Source: Tidjanibacter sp. (GTDB taxonomy: Bacteria; Bacteroidota; Bacteroidia; Bacteroidales; Rikenellaceae). Taken from it: 52,039 nucleotides of DNA. The stretch covers positions 1-52,039 of the forward strand of contig JAGCJH010000047.1 in assembly GCA_017648105.1 (NCBI GenBank), in the 5' to 3' direction. Positions 35,886 to 43,300 of this stretch are shown piece by piece. The position numbers and the translations under genes are program-made. Numbering within the stretch: position 1 is the first letter of the stretch; every line of letters starts with the position of its first letter. The notes under the pieces were generated by a model. The model was not told where the DNA came from. It was given only the letters and a program-made list of their open reading frames with translations, and did not search any database.

Positions 35886-35960
35886 CGGGGTGTAGCTCAG
35901 CCCGGTTAGAGTACACGTCTGGGGGGCGTGGTGTCGCTAGTTCGAATCTAGTCACCCCGA
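35886..35960 (+). tRNA. tRNA-Pro (anticodon GGG)
   Basis: The 7-bp acceptor stem is perfect (CGGGGTG 35886-35892 with CACCCCG 35953-35959) and the discriminator is A at 35960. The anticodon arm is CACGT/GCGTG around CTGGGGG, giving anticodon GGG with G37. The T-arm is GCTAG-TTCGAAT-CTAGT. CCA is not encoded. Its 3' part is the attachment site of the element to the right; the intact gene lies at the integrase-proximal end. Confidence 0.95.
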
Positions 35961-35965
35961 CAAAG
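35903..35965. repeat. attL: 63-bp direct repeat of the tRNA-Pro 3' part
   Basis: Bases 35903-35965 (tRNA D-loop to five bases past its end) are identical to 45713-45775. The integrase gene begins 120 bp inside. This is the standard signature of tyrosine-recombinase integration into a tRNA gene. Confidence 0.92.
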
Positions 35966-35966
35966 G

Positions 35967-36002
35967 AAAAGCATTGATAATCAAACGATTGTCGATGCTT
36001 TT
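35967..36002 (+). terminator. tRNA-Pro terminator supplied by the element
   Basis: AAAAGCATTGA (35967-35977) pairs with TCGATGCTTTT (35992-36002), 11 bp with one wobble, followed by more T. It lies inside the element, so the tRNA's present terminator is element-borne. Confidence 0.8.
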
Positions 36003-36031
36003 TTCTTTTTGTGCATATTCGCAATTTGCAC

Positions 36032-36077
36032 GGTTGACGCCCTGGTTGACGCAAAAAAGTCAACCAAGAAGTCAACC
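36032..36077. promoter_or_regulatory. Integrase arm-type sites: two GGTTGAC and two GTCAACC
   Basis: GGTTGAC at 36032 and 36044 and its inverse GTCAACC at 36059 and 36071 each repeat with a 12-bp period. They fill the space between the tRNA terminator and the integrase start. The same GTCAACC pair with a 12-bp period occurs at the other end (45646, 45658). They probably bind the integrase N-terminal domain or an excisionase and may autoregulate the integrase. Confidence 0.7.
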
Positions 36078-36084
36078 AAAAGAG

Positions 36085-37386
36085 ATGAGTACAACCGTTT
36101 CTGTTGTCTGCTACAAGTGGAAACCACTTGCAAATGGAGAGTCGCCTTTGATGCTACGAGTAGCCAAGGATGGAAGGCGCACACTGAAAAGTCTGGGCAT
36201 TTCAGTTAATCCATCCCATTGGGATTTCGACAAAAATGAGCCAAAGTCAAACTGTCCGAACAAAGAGCTAATCAACAAAATCATCTTAAAGACACGCTTG
36301 GAGTTTCAAGAGAGATTGTTGGAGAAGAAAGCCAACAAGGAGGAGTTCACGGCATCCACACTCGTCAATGAGGAGAAAGACTCTATCAAGGCTCAAACCG
36401 TGGAGGAGTTTTATCTAAACCTCATTGCCGAGTTGAAAGGAAAGGGACAAATAGGTACAAGTTACGCCTACCAGAGCTCATACCGTATGCTCAAAAACTT
36501 TAACCGAGGCAAGAGGCTCAATTTTACTTTCAGTCACATTGATGCGAATTATTGTAGACGGTTTGAGGAGTGGTTGCGGACCAAAGGGGACAAAGACACC
36601 ACCATTAGTTATCAGCTGCGAACTTTGAGGGCTGCATTTAATCGAGCAATCGACGCAAGGGTGGTAAGCGGGGATAAAAGTCCGTTTGCGGAATACAAGT
36701 TGAGCCACCTCAATACAAAGACAATGAAGCGTGCTCTATCCAAGAGAGATGTTTTGAGGATAGTCGGGACCGATTGTTCCAACAGCAAACCCATTAGGCG
36801 GTTGGCGCAAGATTTATTCGTGTTTTCTTATCTGTGTGGCGGAATCTCGTTTGTGGATATTGCCAATCTTACTCCGAGAAATATCGTCGACAATCGATTG
36901 GTGTACCAGAGGCAGAAAACTCACGGAGGAATCAACTTGCCACTCTCGCCCGAAGCCCAAAAGCTCTTCGCCAAATATGCCGATTACCAACAAGGTGCAG
37001 ATTATTTGTTCCCAATCCTCCATTGTAAAAGGCACATTACTCCGATGCAAAAGACAAATCGTGTGCGCAAAGTTTGTCATCAAGTCAATCAAGAACTCCG
37101 CGCACTCGGGAAAGAACTCGGCATATCTGCGGATGGGACGACCTATGTGGCTCGCCACTCTTTTGCTACGGTCTTGAAAAAATCGGGGGTGAATATCGGA
37201 ATCATCTCACAAGCATTAGGTCATCAAGACATCAAAACCACCCAAATCTATCTCGATAGTTTCGATAACGAGCAGATAGACGAGGCGATGAGGTTCTTGG
37301 TGTATCTACATAAAAAAAGACAGTCGCCACGCACTCAAATGGCAGATGTCTGTCTTTTTCAAGTTAAACATTTGCATTTGCTGTAA
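36085..37386 (+). CDS. Tyrosine recombinase / integrase of the island
   Basis: A 433-residue Bacteroidota-type integrase. The start at 36085 (MSTTVSVVCYKWK) is chosen because upstream in-frame codons cross the arm repeats and the tRNA terminator. The N-terminal arm-binding domain (1-75) and SAM-like core-binding domain (about 110-210, SYAYQSSYRMLKNFNRG) precede the catalytic domain. That domain has Lys in QRQKTHGG, Arg in TYVARHSFAT (about 353-361), His in LGHQDIKTT and nucleophile Tyr in TQIYLDSF (about 387). At the Arg-I position the sequence reads YLCGGISFVD, where many relatives have an RGMSFVD-like Arg. A hairpin with T-run (37314-37359) lies inside the 3' end, so the last 20 or so codons may be element-specific. 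Confidence 0.92.
   Translation: MSTTVSVVCYKWKPLANGESPLMLRVAKDGRRTLKSLGISVNPSHWDFDKNEPKSNCPNKELINKIILKTRLEFQERLLEKKANKEEFTASTLVNEEKDSIKAQTVEEFYLNLIAELKGKGQIGTSYAYQSSYRMLKNFNRGKRLNFTFSHIDANYCRRFEEWLRTKGDKDTTISYQLRTLRAAFNRAIDARVVSGDKSPFAEYKLSHLNTKTMKRALSKRDVLRIVGTDCSNSKPIRRLAQDLFVFSYLCGGISFVDIANLTPRNIVDNRLVYQRQKTHGGINLPLSPEAQKLFAKYADYQQGADYLFPILHCKRHITPMQKTNRVRKVCHQVNQELRALGKELGISADGTTYVARHSFATVLKKSGVNIGIISQALGHQDIKTTQIYLDSFDNEQIDEAMRFLVYLHKKRQSPRTQMADVCLFQVKHLHLL
37314..37359 (+). terminator. Hairpin with T-run overlapping the integrase 3' end
   Basis: AAAAAGACAG (37314-37323) pairs with CTGTCTTTTT (37350-37359) across a 26-nt loop, before the integrase stop codon at 37384. An intrinsic terminator inside coding sequence would limit full-length message unless translation masks it. 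Confidence 0.5.
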
Positions 37387-37410
37387 GAGGTTGGTTGTTA
37401 AACAAACCAC

Positions 37411-37617
37411 CTATGCGAACATTTGCATTATTTCCAATACTTTACAGATAATGTCAACAATAGTCTTGATAATCCATGGTAACATATAAACATTCTTCTT
37501 ACGATCTTTTGTTTTTATAGAAATAGAAACTTTAACATGAAGAAAAACTATTTTCTTCTTTTCAATATAATAGACTATTGTTAACATTATCGCCACAATG
37601 AATAAAAGATATTCCAT
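37411..37617 (-). CDS. Possible small membrane protein (68 aa)
   Basis: The frame begins with a strongly hydrophobic helix (EYLLFIVAIMLTIVYYI) followed by a Lys-rich stretch and a second hydrophobic part. It overlaps the next frame upstream on the same strand by 56 bp. Similarity is unknown and the codon context is AT-rich. It is listed because little else explains the 487 bp between the integrase and the next gene. Confidence 0.3.
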   Translation of the reverse strand: MEYLLFIVAIMLTIVYYIEKKKIVFLHVKVSISIKTKDRKKNVYMLPWIIKTIVDIICKVLEIMQMFA

Positions 37618-37768
37618 AGGCAGAATAATATTTGTAGTTATTATATTTGTCTAAAAGAATAATTGCATCTTTTCCAGCACAATTAATCGCTGAAGTTGTT
37701 ACAGTATTTGCACGAAGAGAGGGATAATTATTACGACATAGAGTGCTAATTATAGCTATTATTGACAT
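37562..37768 (-). CDS. Possible small secreted peptide (68 aa)
   Basis: The start at 37768 (MSIIAIISTLCRNNYPSL) lies just after a minus-strand TATATTTG element at 37785-37792. A short hydrophobic N-terminus is followed by a polar, Tyr-rich part with a few Cys. No family is recognised. Together with the overlapping 68-residue frame it could be a tiny two-gene unit or spurious. Confidence 0.3.
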   Translation of the reverse strand: MSIIAIISTLCRNNYPSLRANTVTTSAINCAGKDAIILLDKYNNYKYYSAYGISFIHCGDNVNNSLLY

Positions 37769-37784
37769 AACCCATCGTGCAATG

Positions 37785-37792
37785 CAAATATA
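37785..37792 (-). promoter_or_regulatory. Minus-strand -7 element (TATATTTG)
   Basis: It fits TAnnTTTG, with TTG on the minus strand at 37813-37815 giving a 20-bp spacer. It would transcribe the two small minus-strand frames. Confidence 0.4.
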
Positions 37793-37878
37793 CAATCAAA
37801 AGCCCCGTTTTACAAGAAATTGGCATAAAATTTTTTCTAAAAATAGGGGCGATCAATACAACATTCATCCATAATGTT

Positions 37879-37886
37879 TATCTTTG
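37879..37886 (+). promoter_or_regulatory. -7 element (TATCTTTG) before the two-pass membrane protein
   Basis: TATCTTTG matches TAnnTTTG and lies just downstream of an in-frame ATG at 37874, so that ATG could not be used from this promoter. This favours the ATG at 37928. No -33 TTTG is seen. Confidence 0.5.
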
Positions 37887-37927
37887 TGGAAGACGATTCA
37901 AATAACCCATTAAACACATCTGTTAAT

Positions 37928-39304
37928 ATGTATATTTTCCCAAAGAACACCAAATTCGTGCTTTGTGCTATACTTATAAGTGTCCTGTATCTTTTCGTTA
38001 CTATTTCTTCCTCGATTCGCTATATTGACAATAAAGTTGAGGAATCCGTAATAGATATTCGCGAAAAGCTTACATACTTACAAGAGGGCAATGGTCAGAC
38101 CAATTACACGTATTATGATGCGATTAAAAACATGCCTCGCCCCAATATTTCTCTCCATATACCAATGATAAGGGCTGATATTCCGAGACCTTCTGGTGAC
38201 TATTTTTATCGCGATCGTGACGAACGTATTTACAACAGATTCAAAGACATCGTAGAATTATATTGGATTGTTCCAAATAATGATAATAATGCTCTCGTAA
38301 GTGTCAAGGAAATCCCTTGGATCCTTGAAAAAAACTGGGTAAGTGGGAATGAGTATCATGGCTGGAAGTTTCGCAAATCTCACATATACCCTATTGCTAT
38401 TGGTTTTAAGAATTATTCTGCAAATAAGCAAAAGGACGCCGCCCAGGCTTTGTACAAAGTGTATGATAAAGATTTCATGAACCTCTGTTGTGAATATAGC
38501 GAAAGCTTCAACAACTATTATAGTTCTTACAGATACGGATCCAGTGCGTTATTTACCCCATCATCTATGCAAAACAGATACCATTCTACGCAAGCATATA
38601 GAGGGCATCCAGAAGTATACAGATATGAAGACAGATTGTCAGAACAAGACTGTTCCACCCCAATAGATAGTTTGTTTATTGATTATCTCTACTTTAATAG
38701 TGGGGAAGATCCCGATCCTTTCCGTTTTTTTATACGATGTGATTGTGGTGATTGTGTTGTATATCTACAAAACACTTATCATACGCATTATACAATCCAC
38801 CGATTAATAGGTAAAATAGAAGAAGACAAGGTAATAGCTATATGTGCTAGCGTGTTATCTTGGATCATACTATTGTTTATAACAATTGGAATATACAAGA
38901 AATTTCGCCAGAAAGAAATAGCAAAGATCCAAAAACCATTATACGAAAGATTGTATGATGCGTGCAATCCCAAACTCTTTTTGAAGCCATACGACCAACA
39001 AAAAGTGTTATTAGCATCGGACATTCGCAAACAGATAACTTTGCATAAAGATTCAGAAGACGCCATACACGAATTGCATATAAAAGCAAAGAATGAATTA
39101 GGCATAAATGTTCTTGACTCTCATCGTCTAGACCAATTGGAAAAACTCGTCAACCCTTCACATTTTATGCAACAAGGGAATGAACAAAACTTCCTATTGG
39201 CAAACGAGTTGTATGCAAAACTGAAAAATAGAGACACTTTGCTTTACGACGACTATCTAATGATTGAGCATGAAGTTACACGCTTATACCAGTCCGCAGA
39301 ATAG
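37928..39304 (+). CDS. Two-pass membrane protein of unknown function (island cargo)
   Basis: A 458-residue protein with a membrane anchor at about 9-30, a large presumably extracytoplasmic region (about 31-300) rich in Tyr/Asn with a CDCGDC cluster near its end, a second helix at about 302-325 and a cytoplasmic tail (about 326-458) of amphipathic helices. No motif is recognised. The start at 37928 is preferred because the ATG at 37874 lies upstream of the likely promoter. Its stop TAG (39302-39304) directly abuts the DUF3871 remnant, where base composition changes sharply. It may be a receptor-like or toxin/defence protein; that is speculation. Confidence 0.7.
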   Translation: MYIFPKNTKFVLCAILISVLYLFVTISSSIRYIDNKVEESVIDIREKLTYLQEGNGQTNYTYYDAIKNMPRPNISLHIPMIRADIPRPSGDYFYRDRDERIYNRFKDIVELYWIVPNNDNNALVSVKEIPWILEKNWVSGNEYHGWKFRKSHIYPIAIGFKNYSANKQKDAAQALYKVYDKDFMNLCCEYSESFNNYYSSYRYGSSALFTPSSMQNRYHSTQAYRGHPEVYRYEDRLSEQDCSTPIDSLFIDYLYFNSGEDPDPFRFFIRCDCGDCVVYLQNTYHTHYTIHRLIGKIEEDKVIAICASVLSWIILLFITIGIYKKFRQKEIAKIQKPLYERLYDACNPKLFLKPYDQQKVLLASDIRKQITLHKDSEDAIHELHIKAKNELGINVLDSHRLDQLEKLVNPSHFMQQGNEQNFLLANELYAKLKNRDTLLYDDYLMIEHEVTRLYQSAE

Positions 39305-39780
39305 TGTGTTGCAACCTCTGCGTTTCGACCGATGGGCTCAAAGGGGATTTGCGTGCAATGAGTCTTCAAGACCTCTTCGAGAGTTCGCTCTCGCTCTTTG
39401 AGCAGTACGATTTGGAGGAGCACATCCGAGAGATGAACGCACTCGAAAGTCGCATCCTTACGGAGCATCAGTTTGCACAACTTGTGGGCAAATTGCGACT
39501 CTATCAGTTCCTACCCTCGGCAGATAAGAAACAACTGCCAACGGTGGAGTTTACCGACAGCCACTTGAACGCCATTGCAAGGGCTTATTATTCGGATGAG
39601 AACTTCGCCCGAGGCGAGGGAGGCATTGACCTATGGAGGGTTTATAACCTCTTTACGGGAGCCAATAAGTCGAGCTATATCGACACTTTCCTCGACCGCT
39701 CGCTGGGTGCCACAACCCTCATCCACGGCATCGCCCAAGCCCTCGACACCCCCAACGCTTACAGTTGGTTTATCGAGTGA
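39304..39780 (+). pseudogene. C-terminal remnant of a DUF3871 protein
   Basis: About 158 residues matching the end of the DUF3871 family of Bacteroidota mobile elements (NLCVSTDGLKGDLRAM, LTEHQFAQLVGKLRLYQFLP, ARAYYSDENFARGEG, LTGANKSSYIDTFLDRSLGA). Full members are about twice this length, so the N-terminal half is missing. The frame begins exactly at the stop codon of the AT-rich gene to its left, with only a GTG at 39304 or an internal ATG at 39358 as possible starts. The sudden rise in GC marks a recombination junction. It is probably non-functional, though a short C-terminal product could be made. Confidence 0.75.
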
Positions 39781-39820
39781 TTTTAGATAGCTGTGAGGAT
39801 GTGCAAAACTCTCACTTTAC

Positions 39821-39868
39821 GAAACGGTGTATCTGCCTATAAATGGGCAGGTACACCGTTTCTTTTTT
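39821..39868 (+). terminator. Strong terminator after the DUF3871 remnant
   Basis: GAAACGGTGTA (39821-39831) pairs with TACACCGTTTC (39852-39862), with inner CTGCC/GGCAG and a trailing T-run. It insulates the left cargo from the adhesin leader. Confidence 0.88.
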
Positions 39869-39890
39869 CACTCTCAGAACGACCAAAATT

Positions 39891-39950
39891 ACCCCAACAT
39901 ACATACAACATACTTTCCTTTCAATCTTGTTTTTTGGTAAAGTTTGGCGG
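39891..39950 (+). promoter_or_regulatory. Shared upstream segment, copy 1
   Basis: By eye about 47 of 60 positions match 46044-46103 without gaps (common blocks ACCCCAA, TCAATCTTG, AGTTTGGC). In both copies the segment starts 123 bp before the T of the TATATTTG promoter. It is probably a regulator-binding or UP-like region common to the two LRR loci. Confidence 0.65.
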
Positions 39951-40013
39951 AAATTTGCCAAGTCAAGCAACAGCAAAAGGTGGCTTTCTATGTGAATTTC
40001 TCGAAATTGTTGC

Positions 40014-40021
40014 TATATTTG
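40014..40021 (+). promoter_or_regulatory. -7 element (TATATTTG) of the adhesin leader RNA
   Basis: It matches TAnnTTTG and is embedded in a 7-bp inverted repeat (GTTGCTA 40009-40015 with TAGCAAC 40022-40028). Transcription should begin near 40028. Confidence 0.65.
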
Positions 40022-40027
40022 TAGCAA

Positions 40028-40224
40028 CATACTGAAAAACACACGGAAAGTGTAAGTTTATTCTCACAAGTCGAATGTAGGAAGTTCAATTGAGAGGGGA
40101 TAAGCGGACATCTTCCTGCGTCATACCCTATGGGTATAGGCGTGGGGCTGTTGCTTATTTTATCTCAAAGGTATCCTACAACCTGACTTGTTGAAATAAG
40201 TTTTCAGCACCACGCTTTCTTTTT
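40028..40224 (+). ncRNA. Highly structured leader/small RNA upstream of the adhesin
   Basis: Nested pairings read directly from sequence: ACAAGTC (40066-40072) with GACTTGT (40185-40191); TGTAGGA (40076-40082) with TCCTACA (40174-40180); TTGAGA (40090-40095) with TCTCAA (40163-40168); ATAAGC (40100-40105) with GCTTAT (40153-40158); and a terminal hairpin 40115-40147 containing ATACCC-TAT-GGGTAT. An outer GAAAGTGT (40046-40053) with ACGCTTTC (40212-40219) is followed by a T-run, resembling a terminator. A promoter precedes it. It could be an attenuator for the adhesin gene or an independent RNA of about 195 nt; a 6S-like or Bacteroidales-specific known RNA family must be excluded by covariance search. 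Confidence 0.7.
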
Positions 40225-40262
40225 GAATAGACACAAAGCATACCACTATCGAGGTGCGGATG

Positions 40263-40303
40263 GTAAGAATTGATACGATTAATATTTAATAAATAATTCT
40301 TAC
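40263..40303 (+). promoter_or_regulatory. Inverted repeat ending one base before the adhesin start codon
   Basis: GTAAGAATT (40263-40271) and AATTCTTAC (40295-40303) are perfectly complementary; the ATG is at 40305. In mRNA this hairpin would occupy the ribosome landing site and could gate translation. As DNA it could be an operator. Confidence 0.55.
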
Positions 40304-40304
40304 T

Positions 40305-43300
40305 ATGAAAAGGTTTCTTTATTTACTCCCTCTGTTGACAGGACTAATCCTCACATCGTGCTACGATGAGGAGATAGAAAAGATTAATGGTAGGTTAGAC
40401 TCTATCGAAAACACCCAAATTACGACTATCAGTCAGCAAATAACCTCTATTAATAATTCTATACTATTGCTCAATAGCACCGACAAGGAGTTGAATGCTT
40501 ATATCACTGCTCTCGAGGCCGAGGCGGAGAATTTGCAGGCCCAAATCACCACTACCAATACCAAGATTGATGAGGTGAAAACCGAGGTGCTCTCCACAAT
40601 TTCGAGCGAGAAGGCAAACATCCTCGCCGAGTTGGAGGCGTTCAAAGCAACCGTAAATGGCGAACTTGATGCTATCAAGGCGGTGCTTGAAACCCTCAAA
40701 GCAAAAGATGCGGAGTTGGACGGCAAGATTGCCACACTCCAAGAGTATGTAGATACCGAACTGAAAGCAACCGAGGATTGGGCAACCGCTACATTCTCGA
40801 CTTTGGAGCAGTACAACGAGGTGGTTGCGACCATCGCCACCATAGAGGGTACTATTGAGGGTATCAACGAGAGCATTGCTGCACTCGAAACCCGCTTCAA
40901 CGAGAAGATTGCCAAGGACATTGAAACCGCTTGCGTTACTCTCTCGGCAGATTTGCAGAATGCAGTAAAGGATGTTACCGAAGCATACACCTCGGCAATC
41001 GCCACCGCTAAAAATGAACTCACCGAGGCATACACCGCCGCTTTGGAAGGCGCTATCTCCGCACTTGAAGCCTCTATGAAGGAGTGGGTATATGAGCAAC
41101 TTGCGGGCTACTATACCATCGCCGAGATGGATGCAAAGCTTCAAGTGATGCAGACTGCGTTGGAGAATAAGATTACAGCTTCGGAAAATTATTTGAAGGG
41201 CTTGATTTCGGACTTGGAGAGTGTTATTAATGAGAAAATTGCAGAAAATAGCAAACTTATCGCAACCCTTTCTGCTTCGTTGTCGTCACTTGAAGGCACT
41301 CTTGCTGATAGGGCGCAGGATATTATCGCCAACACCCAAGCAATTGAGGAGAATGCAAAGAATATCAAAGAAAATGCAGAGAAGATTTTGGCTAATGGCG
41401 AGAATGTGCAAGCAAATGCCGACCTCATTGCTGAAAACAAAACCCTCATTGCGCAAAATGAGCAACTGATTAAGTCAAATCTGTCGGCAATCGCTGCACT
41501 GCAAAATGGTGTGAGCGTCAACTCTCAAACCATTGCCACAAATGCAACAAATATTGCGACCAATGCTTCGGACATTGCGACCAATGCCGCTCATATTGCA
41601 AACAATGCATCGGCTATTGCGGATAACCTTGCTGCAATCGCCACCAACGCAACAAACATCGCCAAGTTGCAAAGTGAGTTAGAAGCAACTGCCAATGAGA
41701 TTACCGAGGCATACACCAATGCTATCGCCACAGCTATTGCCACCAACAATGGCGAGATTGAGGAGAAAATCGCAACCGAAATCCAAAAGGTCAACGACAA
41801 AATTGATGCCCTAACCCAGAGGGTTTCTACTTTGGAACAAACCGTGTCCAACATCAGTACAAGGCTCGAAGGTGTGGAGGGCGACATTGTTGATATTCAG
41901 GAACAACTGACTGCACTTGTTAATCGCATTCAGTCAATTTCGTACATTCCACAGTATTCTGATGGTAAAGCGACAATTGATACAGACAAGAAAATAGGCG
42001 TATTTGATTTTAAGATCTCACCCAAAGATGCAATCGTGGATCTTGTAAATGTGTGGGAAACTGCTCTCACGATGGAGGCAGTACACACCCAAACTCGTGC
42101 CGTATCATTCATTGAATTACCCATTACCTATTTTGAGGCGGATGTAAATAATGGAACATTCTCTATTGAGATTGACGCCACCAATCTTGGCGACAACTTC
42201 TTCTCTGGCGAGATTGAGGCAAGTGTGGCACTTACTATCTCCGATGGCAATAATAACTACACATCTTCATACATTAACCTTGCACTTGGCACAGTAAAGA
42301 GTCTAAAAAACACCCCTGCAAACAATGAAATTTGGTACACTGCAACCGAGAAGGTTGAACCCAAATATGGAAATGGATTTGGAGCTAACTATATGGCAGA
42401 GAAGTCCACATTTAACCCCTCCACTGGCAATGGCATTATGGTGTTCGATGGGGATATTACTTCGTTGGGACAGTCCGAATTTTATAATAATCAGGCTCTC
42501 ACAAGCATTACTCTTCCACAAAGCATCACATCTATTCCCTATGAGAATGTTAGTAATGCCACCTTTGAATGGTGCACAAATTTGAAAGAATTTAAGGGAA
42601 AATTCGCATCGGAAGATGGGCGCAGTTTAATCATTGACAATGTTTTAATTGCAATTGCTCCATCAGGACTGACATCTTTCAGCATTCCATCTGGAATCAA
42701 AACAATCGGAACATACGCATTTGCATATTACGACCAAATAGAATCTGTCAACATTCCCTATGGTGTGGAAACTATTGGCAATTCCGCATTTTACAAGGCA
42801 GGCGGTTTGAAAAGTATCTCTATCCCACGAAGTGTTAAGGAAATTAAAGCGTATGCATTCTACCTTGCAACGGCGCTTGAATCTATCGAGTTCATAGATG
42901 GAAACTATTCCTCCTCTCGTACAATTGGAGTCTCAGCTTTTGAATCTTGCACATCGTTGAAGGAATTGACAATTCCACAGGGTGTTACAGAGATTCCTCA
43001 ATCAATGTGTCATAACTGTACTTCATTAACCACAATCACTCTACCCAATAGTATATCCACAATCAACTCATATTCTCTAAACTGCACAAATTTAGAAACG
43101 GTTTGTTGCTTGAAAACCACGGCCCCAACTTTGTATAGTAATGCCTTTGGTTACTCAACTCCATCTGCATTAAAGATATATGTTGATAGTTCTGCTTTGT
43201 CTTCTTATAAATCATCTTGGTCTGCATATAAAGATAGGATTTTTGATAAAGAAATCCTAAAACACCAACCCGTAGATCTTGGATTGAGTGTTTTGTGGTC

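Noticed and set aside
35815..36075. Minus-strand frame over the tRNA reading GVTRFELATPRPPDVYSNR
   Set aside because: This is a translation of the tRNA-Pro gene, a well-known false protein. The same artefact appears at 45520-46011.
39793..40035. 80-codon plus-strand frame before the adhesin leader
   Set aside because: It crosses a strong terminator and the shared promoter segment, has no recognisable sequence and no start signal.
41330..41670. CRISPR-like or tandem DNA repeats in the adhesin gene
   Set aside because: The periodicity is 21 bp and follows protein heptads (IATNxxx). It is coding repetition, not a CRISPR array with spacers.
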